From Chaetomidium leptoderma (lineage: Eukaryota; Ascomycota; Sordariomycetes; Sordariales; Chaetomiaceae): DNA of 64,000 bases. How positions within the stretch are numbered: the first letter of the stretch is position 1; each line of letters begins with the position of its first letter. Below are positions 21,315-32,241 of the stretch, piece after piece. The stretch lies in contig MU856869.1 in the NCBI GenBank assembly GCA_033296705.1, forward strand, positions 62,001 to 126,000, written 5' to 3'. The notes beneath the pieces are model-generated. The model did not search any database, was not told the origin of the DNA, and saw only the letters and a program-made list of their open reading frames with translations. Both the position numbers and the translations under genes were made by a program.

Positions 21315-22712
21315 ATTGTTGCCGCCGCCGATGCCGCCGCCGTGACTCCCCGCCCGGCCGTTCGCCGCGCTCCCACCGCCACCACTGCTGCCGCTCCCTA
21401 TCCTCGGCCTAGGACCCCCCGCCGCATCACGAGCATTCCCGCCCGCGGCCCGGCGCTCAGGGACAGGTGGCATCGGCGGGGAGGTGTTGTCGGCCAGCCA
21501 CTGGCGGAAGAGACTGACGGCAAGCCACTCGAGGTACCCGTTGGCCGGGGTAATGCGCTCGCCGGTGCGGGTGGTGAGCGTGAGGCGGAAGAGGCGGGCC
21601 TCGATGCGGCTGACTGTTTCCTCGAGCTCGTCGACCTTGTCCTCGATGATGTCGACGACTGTTTCTGGCAAAGCGGCGCGGATCGAGCGCTCGCCTGCCG
21701 GCCATTGGCCGACAACGTGGATGAGCGCTTCTTGGAAGATCACCTTGGACCGGGCCAGGTAGCCGAGGCGGAGGTAGCTGATGGGGTATTTGGCGATCTG
21801 CTTCCAAAGCCGGGACTGGAATTGCAGCATGTGGTGGTCGACGCGAGGGCCGACCACGGCGAGGGCGTCGTACTGGTCTGCTAGAGTGAGCAGCGACTTG
21901 CACTGCACGTATCCGTCGGCAATGTTGATGGCGTCGAGAGAGGGTGGGTAGTTATACATGATGCGGAAGAGGTTGTCGTAATCTCGTAATAGGTCCTCCT
22001 CTTCTGGAGTCGGTGGTGGGAGGGATGGCGTGTGTGTTGTAGAGAGGGCCAGGTTGGCGACGGATCGGAAGAAGGAGTGCGAGCCTGACTTGTGGTGGGA
22101 ATGCCGGTTCGTCGAAGAGTGACCGGGCGGAGACCCGCCGAATATTGAGTTGGTCACCGGCGGCGGGCCGCTGCTCTCCTCCTTTTGCACCAACATGGGT
22201 ATGTCGTTGTCTCCTGACCCGTAATCAAGCTCGTACCTCCACCTCTTCTTGGTTTGCGACAAGGCCATCGCACCCGGTTTGCCGCCCCCATCGCTACCAC
22301 TGGCCTCTCGGTCGTCTATCCGCGCCAACTCTCCGCCCGATGCGCCCCTGCCCTCGATCGCGCCAGCTACCCCCGATGCCGGCAGCTCCGGCACTGCTTG
22401 CGCGCGCGACCACTCGTTGCTGGTGCTGGCCTCGAAGAAGCCGGAGGACCTGGTGAGATTGTGTCGGTGGAGGAGGTATCGGTTTTCGTGCCCGGTGGCG
22501 ACGCGCACAACGATCTCGACGTCGCCGCTGTGGCTGAAGATGGGGAACTCATTCTGCGGTATGAACGAGGCGCCGCCGCCCGTATGGGAGCGGTTGTAGC
22601 GACGTGAGCGCGATGAGCTGTGTAACCCCGTCGCCCGGGCGCTGGAACTGGTCCCGACGACCGACGACGGACCCCGCAGCGTCAACACCCCGTCGCTGTG
22701 ATGCGACACCAT
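20925..22712 (-). CDS. BTB/POZ-like domain protein, orphan
   Basis: Single exon, 595 aa, ATG at 22712. Residues about 55-100 look like the first half of a BTB fold (SHSGDVEIVVRVA, YLLHRHNLTRSSGFFEASTSNEWS). After a disordered insert of roughly 150 residues the fold seems to resume (LLRDYDNLFRIMYNYPPSLD, GYVQCKSLLTLADQYDALAVVGPRVDHHML). A helical, BACK-like region follows (LWKQIAKYPISYLRLGYLARSKVIFQEALIHVVGQWP). A second insert holds Gly-rich stretches and twelve Asn in a row (GTT repeat near 21283-21315 on the plus strand). The conserved-looking C-terminus contains LGHDECKRFLKLTPELYTRDNLRKFEKRVDEL. BTB proteins dimerise and often recruit cullin-3, but no partner can be read from this sequence. 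Fold assignment is moderate; function unknown. Confidence 0.75.
21283..21315 (+). repeat. GTT trinucleotide microsatellite
   Basis: A run of GTT units with one ATT interruption, encoding polyasparagine on the minus strand inside the BTB-like gene. Confidence 0.8.
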
Positions 22713-24250
22713 GAATGCGCGTAGTTTGGCGGTCGCGCCCGCTCAGGACGGTAGGTTGCTCTCGTAGGGTCGTTTCTCGGACCGGTTTTCTCGTCGCAAT
22801 CAACGGCTCTCGACCTTGGCTGCCTCTTGCCTCCTGCTCGATGGTTCCCGGCCGGCACGCGCACGTTTGGCAGCTGGCAGCTGGCAGCTGACTGGCAGGT
22901 TGATTGTCGCACGAAGAGGGGTCGCCTCAGCACATCAAGACGTGCAAAACCCACGTCCAGATGTTTATGTGGTGGATCGCAACAAAGAAGCTCTGGAAAA
23001 TCCGAGGCAGTGCGCCCTAGCGAGAAATCGAGAAATCGCTTCAGGCTCAAAGAGAAAGAATGTCGAGGCTGCGACTCGGGCGAGGCTGTGCCCCAGCTCG
23101 AGACGGCGAACGAGAAGCAGGTCCGTGGTTTTGCCACTCCAGGAACTCGGCAAGACCAGGGCGTGCACCCACTCCCCTGCCAACAACGATTGGCAACGAA
23201 GGCTAAACTGCGTTGCAGAAGTTAGACTTGGTGAATCGCCATAGGCGGAAACGATGGGAACAGCGGGCACGAAAAAGCTGAAACAAAAGGGAAAAGCTAA
23301 AGACTAGCAACCTGAGCTTCGCAACCACATCGAGGAAGCGCGACAAAGAAAACAGGGCCATGTTGACCAAAATACCATGGAAACGGACCGCACGCAGCTG
23401 CACGTTACTTCCTAGCGGCAGGTCGCGGTGCGGGCGCCGGGAGCGCGTCTTCGCGTCCTGTCCACAGATCCGGTTTTTCCTTGAGGTGTGTGTAACAGGT
23501 GCCAAAGTCCTCTATCCGATCCGATTCGATTGGCTTACCCCGCCCGAGCTGTGTCGTTTCCGGTAGAAACGGGCAAGCAGGGGCCTTTGACAGTGGTGCA
23601 AGCAAACGGGGCTACCTTGATCCGGCCCTCGTCGCTTTGAGCCTGCAAGGCCAGGAATGAACTTCTTTGGGGGGGGAGGGGGGAAACGGGCGCAGAGCCA
23701 GAGAGCCACGGCCAAAAGACGTTGATAGCGCCAGCTGGTCGCAACTGTCAAGTTATGAGTTTGAGAGGCTGAAAAGCACCGGACAGTCTGTCTCACTCTC
23801 AGACCTGACAAGCGGAGCGAAGCAGTCTCGGACTTGTCCGTCTCATGTCATGACAGGCAGGATGACAGTCGCATTGGCTGCAGCTGCTCCTCTAAATACC
23901 CGGTTGCTTATTCCGTTCAAGGAAAAAACCCGCGGTATGTTTGTGGGTTTTGATGTACCCTCCATAGTAACACCGAGTGATGACCTTTGGCAGCAGATAA
24001 ATGTAAAAGTTCGCTGGTTGTTTTTACTCGTACACTATCATAACGTGAACCTTGGCGAATCCCGAACCCCAGAAAAGCCAGATTACCTTTTGCCTATGGA
24101 AACCCTTGTCCCAAAGCCCAAAAGATGCAGCCAAGTTCGATCGTGTCGACGCCGCCAGTTAAACGCCATCCCAACCACAGGCGGCTCAAAAGTCGCGCCG
24201 CAAAAGCAAGAATTTCCCTGTAACGCCCAAGTCCAAATCCCAAAAGTCAT
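22713..24250. other. Intergenic: BTB gene 5' flank / orphan gene 3' flank
   Basis: 1.5 kb without a supported gene. Plus-strand frames at 22816-23244 and 23667-24410 show no domain; the latter overlaps the 3' end of the minus-strand gene. Long 5' leaders with introns are possible here but cannot be shown. Confidence 0.45.
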
Positions 24251-25183
24251 TCAGCTCATGTCCATGTCGACCGAGGTGGTGGGGGCAATGGCGCCCGTAG
24301 CCTTCGATGATTCAGCAGCATCCATGGTGTCGAATCCGTCAAAGACAGGCGGCGAAATTTTGAGGTTGTTGAGAGCGCCCTCGGGAGTTGTGCTGACGAG
24401 TCGGCCTTGACGGAGGTTCTCAGCGAAGAGGAAATATCCTTCGGTGGCCTCGACCAGATACGACTGGAGGCCGCGGCTTTCCAAGAGGATCTTGACGTTT
24501 GTGACGGGGTAATGGTTCTCAATGTAGCGGGCCCAGCCGCGAGCGGCGGCTTGAATGTGTCCGTCATCGCTGATTCGGCTCCAGCCGATGCCGAGATGAA
24601 GAGTGAAGTCGTCCACGATTGGCTGCGCAAGAGAATCCGAGGATGCGGTCATTGGGTTGGCTGCTTCGCGGGTGGGGCTGGAGCGGCGGCTTGGGAACCT
24701 CTCATCTGCGTTGGTGGACGTCGTCATCTCGAGCCGCTGAGATTTGTGGCTTCTCAGAGAAGGCCGCGACTGCGCGAGTTGTTCTTGTGCAAGAAGGGCC
24801 ACCTCCGCCTTGTGCGCGTCTTCTCTGGCCGCGCGTTCCTCGACCCAGGTCCCGGACTGGCTGCCTGCATCGGCAACATAGTTTGTGGATTTCTTGATGA
24901 GCGTCATGCCAGGCCCGTAGACCCACTCATCCTCCGGTTCCTTGGTGACGGGAGGCTCGACCAACTTCTCCGGAGCGTCAAGGTTGACCGAGGCTTCATC
25001 TCTGGACCGTTTGCGGCCGGCGACTGAGCAGGTGCGGACAAGTTGCTCTCGCCATGAGGCTGGCGGACTGAAGGGCATGGATCGGTACTGTAGGAGGGGC
25101 TTGCCGAGCGAGACTTGATGAGCTGCCTGTGGTGGCATGGCGAGAACCGGCGACGAAGCGTAGATGCGATCGAACGACGGCAT
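24251..25183 (-). CDS. Conserved-looking orphan protein, 310 aa
   Basis: Single exon with an ATG at 25183. The N-terminal half is Ser/Arg-rich with a possible nuclear localisation patch (GRKRSRDEA, residues about 56-64) and a short ordered motif (EDEWVYGPGMTLIKKS). The C-terminal part, residues about 195-290, looks like a compact domain: DDFTLHLGIGWSRIS, then IQAAARGWARYIENHYP, VKILLESRGLQSYLVEA, EGYFLFAENLRQGRLV and LNNLKISPPVF. No catalytic signature is apparent. The tail is acidic and Ser/Thr-rich. I do not recognise the family; a nuclear role is a guess from the basic patch alone. Codon use and frame length support a real gene. Confidence 0.78.
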   Translation of the reverse strand: MPSFDRIYASSPVLAMPPQAAHQVSLGKPLLQYRSMPFSPPASWREQLVRTCSVAGRKRSRDEASVNLDAPEKLVEPPVTKEPEDEWVYGPGMTLIKKSTNYVADAGSQSGTWVEERAAREDAHKAEVALLAQEQLAQSRPSLRSHKSQRLEMTTSTNADERFPSRRSSPTREAANPMTASSDSLAQPIVDDFTLHLGIGWSRISDDGHIQAAARGWARYIENHYPVTNVKILLESRGLQSYLVEATEGYFLFAENLRQGRLVSTTPEGALNNLKISPPVFDGFDTMDAAESSKATGAIAPTTSVDMDMS

Positions 25184-26466
25184 CTTGAAGATCTGCTGGG
25201 TACTAGATGAGTGAGAGAATGAGTTGTTAGATGTGGATGGAGGTAGTGCAGAGGTTAGTCTCAGGGCGTGTCAAGGGCGTGTAAGTGCAGTGGTGGTAAG
25301 ATGGCGCGGCAAGTCACGGAAGACAAGGCTGAGTAGGAGGTGTGACCGGGAATGTAAAAGGCAATTGGCCAAAAGAAGGAAACAGAGTGTCGCGGTTCGG
25401 TAGAGTTGATGGATTGGCGACGGCGAGGTGTGTCGGTGGTGAGGGTAGGGTCGCGCGTTGGTGTATGTGGCGTCGGCCAGACTTGGCGCGCAACGAGACT
25501 GGGCGTCGTGTAAGCCGAGGATGGCTTGGATGGAGATGATAGAGGATGGTAATGGTCGAGGTCGGGGGGGGAAACGGAGAGGGCCTGGAGGTGAGGGTGG
25601 GTGAGGAGAGGTGGAGGAGGAAAGAAGTGGAAGAAGGGGAGGAAGGGCGAGCGGACAGATGTGAGGCAGCGAGCCAGAGGAGGACCCAGCATGCGAGGAC
25701 CTGCAAGATCCGGGCGAGGCAGACAAAAAGGCGTCGGAGAGCTGCAGCTGTGGGTGCCGCGCAAGGGACCTGGAAGGGCCTCGCCGCATCCCATTGGCTC
25801 TGGTCCCGGGTGGGGTTTGGTCCCACAGTGCCCTCGCTGATTGGACAATCAATCCTGCCGTCGTTTGAGGGCGGCGGAACATGCCAGGGTTCCAAAAGTG
25901 GCTAGATCGGCTCTCAGCGGCTGTTGGCCCCCGGTTGTCAGCTTCAAGTTGAGGATCCCCACCCCGCTCTTTGAATTTCCTGCTCTCGGCCTCTCGCTTG
26001 CTTTAGTAACGCGTGGTGGCCCGTGCTTTGCCGCTCGGGCTGCCGGCAAATGCACCAATCCTTCGTTCCTGCCGTTCCTGGGTGCAACGTGCGCCTGCCT
26101 TTGCACGAGACTGCCCCGATTCCGCTTTTGTCAAATCGGTCTCAGCGCAGCAACACCCCGTCAGCTCCAACTTCCAAGCATCTGACGCCTCGTGTGTGCG
26201 ATCGACGGGACCGAGCGGCCAGGTCGTACATCGGATCCGGCTGTGAATTGATCCGGCCTTGCTGACCACCACAGGTTTCTATCTCGACTCTCAGTTTTCC
26301 ACCCTTCAACTCTCTGAGTGGTAAGATAGGTCTTTTAACTACGTACTTTGCAGCGAGCTCGACGGTGTGTTTAACGATACCTAGCAGTCTTGCTCGTCTT
26401 GCTCGTCCTCGCGTACACACGCCATCATCCCCTTACCCCCCTCATCTATCGAAATTCCCAAGACGA
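25184..26466. other. Intergenic: 5' flank of orphan gene / 3' flank of three-exon gene
   Basis: No supported gene. Three overlapping minus-strand frames at 25261-25895 are Ser/Pro/His-rich translations of a pyrimidine-rich leader, not a protein. A purine-dominated tract on the plus strand (25561-25650) lies about 380-470 bp upstream of the ATG at 25183. Confidence 0.5.
25561..25650 (+). repeat. Purine-rich tract with G-runs
   Basis: About 90 bp almost entirely of A and G, including a G8 run and several GGG blocks. On the minus strand it is a polypyrimidine tract upstream of the 24251-25183 gene, as in many fungal core promoters and leaders. Confidence 0.55.
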
Positions 26467-27642
26467 CTATGCTGAGCTACTGAGCCGAGATGTACTGGCC
26501 CGGCTCCGCGCCATCTCCTCCGCCATCTCCTCAGCCAAGGCCGCGTCATCCGTGTTCTCCATGCCGCCATACAAACCCGCGAAACCCGGCGTTTGTAATC
26601 CTAGTGGGCTCAGCTCCCTCGTCCTCCCAAAGCCACGTCGCGAACGGCTCGTTGTGGGAGTCCACGCGGGTTGCGGGGAAGTACGCCGAGCCGGGGCCGT
26701 GTATGACCCTTGCAAACGACTTTGATGGCGGGATTCGGGCAGATTTTGCGGTGTTTGGGGCTGGGATGAAGCCGGCAGGTAATCGTTGTAAACCGGAATC
26801 CGCCCCGGAGCTCTACAAGCGGACGCCGTTGAGGAAACCTCCGACGAGCTGCCCTAACACTGAAGTCAGTGACGTTGATCTGGCAAGGCCATTCTGGGGC
26901 TCACCTCTAAAACTCGACAAAAGTCGCCAAATGGTTCCGGTGAAGCCTAGTCCAAAGTCAGCAGCAACTTCTGACATTGTGTGCGAGACTGCCGGGCTGG
27001 ACCTACTGGGCGGGATAGAGCAGGAGGGCTCAAAGTATTGACAGACGAGCCTGAGGACGGCATGCGCCGTGGGGTGGACGGGCCTGCCACACTCTCCTCC
27101 ATCCTCTGCCTATCACGGGGTAATCTCTGCTTGGGATTCTCGAGGGAGTCCTGTGAATCCGCTGAACTCTCGGGATCGACATCTACATTGGTGGTCGTTG
27201 CAGCAGACAGGCCATGTTTCGGCCGCAGGCATAATTGCAATGTCCAATCAGGGTCTTGCTGTGCGTCGTCTCCGGCCCTCCAGCGCCGCGTTTGTCTGCC
27301 GGTTACTTCGGCCGGCGACAAGATATCTTCCTCCATCCCCTTCTCGGAGGATGAGAGCAGTGGAAAGTCGGCTACCAAGGGATGCATCAGGTTGTACCCT
27401 CGCGAAGGGGAACCAACTCTTCTGCCGCTGTACGTCGCCGGTGTTTCGTCGCACTCGACGGTACGCGACGACGAGGGCTTAGAGCGAGTTGTGTTGCAGA
27501 TCGCCTCGGTCCCGGTGGGGGTGAAGGAGATACACACATCATCCTCATCGCATTCGAGGAATCTCCAGAATCTCCGGCGGTGTATGACCTCGGCGACGTC
27601 GGTACGGGTTAACGAGATAACTGACGGCCCGAGACGCAACAT
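26467..27642 (-). CDS. Orphan fungal protein with a 42-nt micro-exon
   Basis: Proposed three exons (complement): 27642-27007, 26946-26905, 26853-26467, encoding 354 aa. Both introns are phase 0. Intron 1 (60 nt) begins GTAGGT, has a GCTGAC branch site and ends ACTAG. Intron 2 (51 nt) begins GTGAGC, has a CACTGAC branch site and ends GTTAG. Each intron ends in an in-frame TAG, so splicing is required. The N-terminus MLRLGPSVISLT is followed by RRRFWRFLECDEDD and a long disordered stretch. The micro-exon encodes ASPEPFGDFCRVLE. The last exon holds the best-looking motif (RIPVYNDYLPASSQPQTP, then NLPESRHQSRL and SYTAP) and ends with FAGLYGGMENTDD. I associate this C-terminal motif with uncharacterised ascomycete proteins. 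No function can be given. Confidence 0.68.
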
Positions 27643-28869
27643 GTTACCAACAATACGGTGGGTCGGTGTTGGAACGTTAGGTGTGATGCCAGCGGGCCAA
27701 AACAAGATGAAGCTACCAACAGGTTGAAACCGCCAACATGTTGGACGTATGGAGTGTCATGGCGGCAGGGTAAGGTTTAGGCATTGCAATGCTAAGCTTG
27801 CTGAGAAGGCAACGACAGAGGAGCAAGCAACAGGTAAGAGGTCAGATTGTAGTTAAGGTAGATTTTAAGGAAATCGCAACCATAGAACGACCTAGTATCA
27901 ACGTTGTGAGGAAGGAGCAAGGTGGGATAGGTAGACATTTGTGGTATTCCATCGGGGAAGTACAGTATCAGAGATCTGACCCCTTTCAATGTCAGGCGTC
28001 CTCTCCGTTCAGCTCCAATGATCAAAGTTTACTTTTTGCGCTGAAGTTGTCCGAGGCACAACTGCCGTGCTCACAAGTGGCAGTACCTCGAGAAGAAATA
28101 TGCCCCTGGCTCAAAATCTCTGGCAACCCTCTTTTCTCCATGTTCCTTCTCTGGAACTCTATAAGTGCCTACCTCGACAGTCAAGTTGTAAAACCTCAAA
28201 TTAATGAGCCGAGTGTTGAGGAATCAAGTCTCTCTGGTGTTGTCGGCGACATATTTTTAGATTCGCACGGTGCATACGTGATCTCCGCACGGAGATGGAG
28301 ACCCACAAAGGCCAAGACCTCACCACTCAAGCATCGACCGACCGACCGATCGCACGGGCAAGTGAGGCTACATTGAATTCCAATAACCTACCATCACCAA
28401 GAAAGAACTCTTGTACCTGCGCAGCATACCAGCCCGTTTGTCGATCGCTCGTTCTTCGTCGGAGGGCAGCCCGACCGCGCACGCCGTGCAATCTCTATTT
28501 TCGGAACTTCAACTCGAGACGGTGAGCTGGGTTGTTCGATGCCCGACGATCGGTAAATTCACGGGCCGGGTCTGCCACGCGTACACCCGCCGCTGCACTT
28601 CGATACGAGACCGACTTTCGAGAGACCCACGGCGCCACGGCACCACGACCGTGTCAAGGCCCGCATCGACGTCCGCCTGTCGTCTTCTTATTTGCCGCCT
28701 CTCGGTCCCTGGCCTGGTCCCATCCCGCCCCTGGCTAGACCGCATCCCGACCGACCTTCAATACCTTCGATAATACTGCGTCGCCCGCCGCCGTCCGCGA
28801 CCGTTACCCGCTCGTTCTGCCTATCAGTGACGTCGGCTTGGCCTCCTGGGAGGCCCGAACTCGACCACC
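27643..28869. other. Intergenic: divergent promoter region (orphan gene / PDK1-type kinase)
   Basis: 1.2 kb between two divergent ATGs. A 195-codon plus-strand frame (27789-28376) lacks recognisable features and is not called. The part from 28400 to 28869 is C-rich and probably the long 5' leader of the kinase. Confidence 0.5.
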
Positions 28870-31434
28870 ATGAATGGTGACCTCAGCCTCTCCCGGGCGC
28901 TCGGCGGCCTACGGATTGCCAACCCCGACGACTCCCCGAACCCCTCACAAGACACCTCGATCCGTCTAGACGATGGCTACACAACTTTGCCAGATAATGG
29001 GGCCGATGCTCAAGATAACAGCTCTCCCAATGCTCCTCAAAATGTCGAGCTTCAATCAACAACTCGAGATCCTCCTCTTCGACAGCCCCACACGTACGAG
29101 TCGGCTGCGGCTATCTTGAAGAGCGCGCAGAACAGTTTGAATGCTGCACGGGGCCTCACAGGTTCGACTAGCCCCAATGACCAACCTCACGCCGCGCAGT
29201 ATGCCACATATCAGTCCGCAAACGGAGGCCAACCGTCGGGCTCGGCGCCCGTGACTGGTCAGAGTCGGATCATCGAGCATGATCCGCAAGGGAACCCGTA
29301 CGCGGGTCCCCAAACCGAGCTGCCGCGGTCTTCTGTGTACGGAATGAGGAGCGACCCCAGATTCGACCAGCCCAGCCCGTCGCAAATCCCGTCGCGCGAG
29401 CCGAGCCAGTCGCACCCTTCCGGCCGACCGGGTCCATCCCAACCAGGAAACGGCCCCAGCGGCATGCCACCTCGGAGAAGTTCTCAGAGGATGGGAGGAG
29501 GATATGCCGCGATTCCGGGGGTTCCGCATGCGCCACCGGGCAATTATGGGCCAGAGATGCCGATGCTCACAAGCAGCGAGGATTGGAAAGACCGGGGAGC
29601 GGCCGTCAGCCTGAAAAGAGAGGTGGATGCCGAGGGGCGGACAGTTATCAAGTCGGTCAAGAAGGGAGTCAGAGACTTCTCATTTGGGAGGATTCTTGGG
29701 GAGGGTTCCTACAGCACCGTCTTCCTCGCCACCGACCGTCAGACCCTACGAGAGTACGCCGTCAAGGTGCTGGAGAAGAAGCACATCATCAAGGAGAAAA
29801 AGATCAAATACGTCAACATCGAGAAGAACACGTTGAACCGGCTCACAGACCATCCGGGCATTGTTCGGCTTTACTACACTTTCCAGGACGAGACATCACT
29901 CTACTATGTCCTGGACCTCTGCAACGGCGGGGAGCTACTCGGCGTCCTGAAGAAGACGGGGACCTTTGACGTCGAGTGCACGAGATTCTACGGAGCCCAG
30001 ATCCTGGACTCGATTGCGTACATGCACTCAAGAGGTGTCATCCACCGGGACCTGAAGCCCGAGAATGTGCTCCTGGACGACCAGATGCACATCAAGATCA
30101 CCGACTTTGGCACTGCCAAGTTGTTGCCGGACCCACGAAACCCGAGGCCGCCCGAAGACCCGTCGCGGCAAGACGGCCTACAAGAGGACAAGAGGAACGC
30201 GTCTTTTGTCGGCACCGCTGAGTATGTGAGCCCGGAGCTTTTGACGGATAAGGCCGTCGGAAAGCCGAGCGACATATGGGCATTCGGGTGCATCATCTAC
30301 CAACTCCTCGCTGGCCGGCCGCCTTTCAAGGCTGGGACCGAGTACCTAACATTCCAGAAGATTGTCGGACTGGATTACGAGTTCCCTCCGGGGTTCCCTC
30401 CGGCTGCACAGGACCTCGTCGAGCGGTGCTTGGTGCTGGATCCGGCCCGGCGTCTGACTGTGGAGCACATCAAAAACCACGAGTTTTTCGACGGGCAGCA
30501 ATTTGGCAAGGAGCTGTGGCGCGTGAAGGCACCCCGGCTGCGGCCATATATGCCTCCAGCGCAGGAGCCTCACATCATCCAGTTAAACGGCGGAGGAGGA
30601 TCGAGTCCGCCAAAGCCACCCACGTCCCGTGGGGCACACGGCCCACCCAACGGCTCAAGACCTGCCAGGATCATCACCGAGCTGCCGCCGCCGACACAGT
30701 TGGACATCGAATGGTCGCCAGTGCTGACAAGAAACAACGAGCGGATATTGAAGCTTGGCGACCTAATGGTAATATCATCCCCGATCCCAAACAGCCCGCA
30801 CGGGCGAGGTGAAGGCGACGGGCACAAGAAGCTGGCCCGCTTCTTTGGGGGTAGCACAACCAAGAAGAGACAGCGGCTTGTCATGATCACGTCGAGCGGA
30901 CGTATCTTGCTCGCTCCAGCGGGCGGCGAGGAGAAACGGGCCAAGCAGGAGATTTCGCTACTGGGGCCGGATTGCGCGTGGAAGACGCAAATAGATGCCA
31001 AGGGACAGACGGTTTGGTGTGTCGACACTGTGAGTACTCACCTTCCCGCTCTTCAGGACAACCAATCACTAACATGATCTCAGAATGGTGTGCACTACAC
31101 CTTTGAAGAGCCCAAGTCGTCCCAAAACAGCGAGGCGAAATTCTCGGTGGACGACTGGATCGAGTCACTAGAGCGAGCCAAGGATCTAGCCGTTTCGCAG
31201 AACCTGGTCGGTTCCTACGGCAGCGACAACGGATTCGGCGACATGTCGTCGTCCATGTCGAGCCCAGAAAGCACCATGGGAGGAAGGGTGAATTTCCCAG
31301 AGGGGTACAGCGTCAGCGACAGGTCGGGTCGCAACCAGCTCAGCAAGAGCCAAGCGAGCCTAGAGGAAGTGAATGTGAAGCGCAACCGCTTCAGCAAACG
31401 GCAGTCGAAAACCGGACTGGGGGCGGCTTTTTGA
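28870..31434 (+). CDS. PDK1/Pkh-type AGC protein kinase
   Basis: Two exons, 28870-31029 and 31084-31434, 836 aa; the 54-nt phase-0 intron has a CTAAC branch site. 3-Phosphoinositide-dependent kinase homologues (yeast Pkh1/2, S. pombe Ksg1) phosphorylate the activation loops of other AGC kinases in sphingolipid/cell-wall integrity signalling. The N-terminal ~260 residues are disordered. The kinase domain spans about 268-540: Gly loop GEGSYSTV (~277), AVKVLEKKHI, catalytic HRDLKPEN (~391), DFG (~411) and the activation loop SFVGTAEYVSPE (~445), whose Ser matches the PDK1 autophosphorylation site. A C-terminal PH-like region (about 620-760: KLGDLMVISSPIP, KKRQRLVMITSSGRILL, WKTQIDAKGQTVWCVDT-NGVHYTFEE) is interrupted by the intron. 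Assignment to the PDK1 family is firm. Confidence 0.95.
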
Positions 31435-32241
31435 TTTGCGTATTTCCTTCGCCACGAGTCGCGGAAACGGCGCATTTTCCCCTCGGGTACACGAATTGGG
31501 GGAGTACCTCTGCGGCTGTGGGCGGCATTGGAGAATTGAGGACGGGCGTGCATGGGCCGGTCTCAGGAGGATGGCATAGCATTTCAACTCTAACGATTAT
31601 TACCTTTAATGGGCATTTTGGCAGCGTGGCGTAGGCTCTACCCACATCATCTGGCGCCTCATCTCGCAGCCCCAGCCAATGACTCTGGCGTGTGGTGTTT
31701 AGCATGGCAAGGTGGCTGGGTATTCGTACCGAGACACTCTGACAACGGCATTGACAAACCCCTGCTTTGTTGACCAGCAGGATCACATGACCCGATGCCG
31801 ATGAACATAAAAGTGACAGCTGCCTCGAAGATCCCTCAGCAATACTTCTACTCCTCCCATTAGTGAGCAAGATTTGCCATACTATTCACGGCCTGAGATA
31901 ATGACCCTTTGCGGACCTTGCTTTTGTTTTTGCTGGCGGCAAATTCCTCCTGGTTTGGGAAGAGTTTCCGGTGTTGTGCATAATGATTTTCTGTAGCGCC
32001 AACTGAGCTGTTTAAACTTGAAGCCAAGAAAAGGCTTAGTGGGGCGCACCACAGCATGCCGCAAAACTCCACCAGTTTTAGCGAAGCACGACGCGTTCGA
32101 CGCGACCCGTTCAATTGCTGAGCCAAACCCGGACCGCCGCCAAACCTGACCGCCATCACGCAAAAGCATTGTCCACTTCGCCGCTCGTCGCCGGTCTTTT
32201 ATCCAATCATCTGGAGGCGCAAAACAGAACAGTGAGACAAA
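31435..32241. other. Intergenic: kinase 3' flank / snf12 promoter
   Basis: No gene supported; short frames only. Confidence 0.5.

Noticed and set aside
21003..21884. 293-codon plus-strand frame
   Set aside because: Antisense of the BTB-like gene; contains translated GTT repeat as polyvaline.
23667..24410. 247-codon plus-strand frame
   Set aside because: It overlaps the 3' end of a better minus-strand gene and has no recognisable feature.
25261..25895. Three overlapping minus-strand frames of about 200 codons
   Set aside because: All three frames are open because of the pyrimidine-rich composition; the translations are Ser/Pro/His/Thr-rich without features.
26981..27727. 248-codon plus-strand frame opposite the 354-aa orphan
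   Set aside because: The minus strand has splice signals linking it to a conserved-looking 3' exon; the plus-strand translation lacks features. This choice is less certain than most.
27789..28376. 195-codon plus-strand frame in the promoter region of the PDK1-type kinase
   Set aside because: No domain, no conserved motif and ordinary random composition; length alone is not enough.
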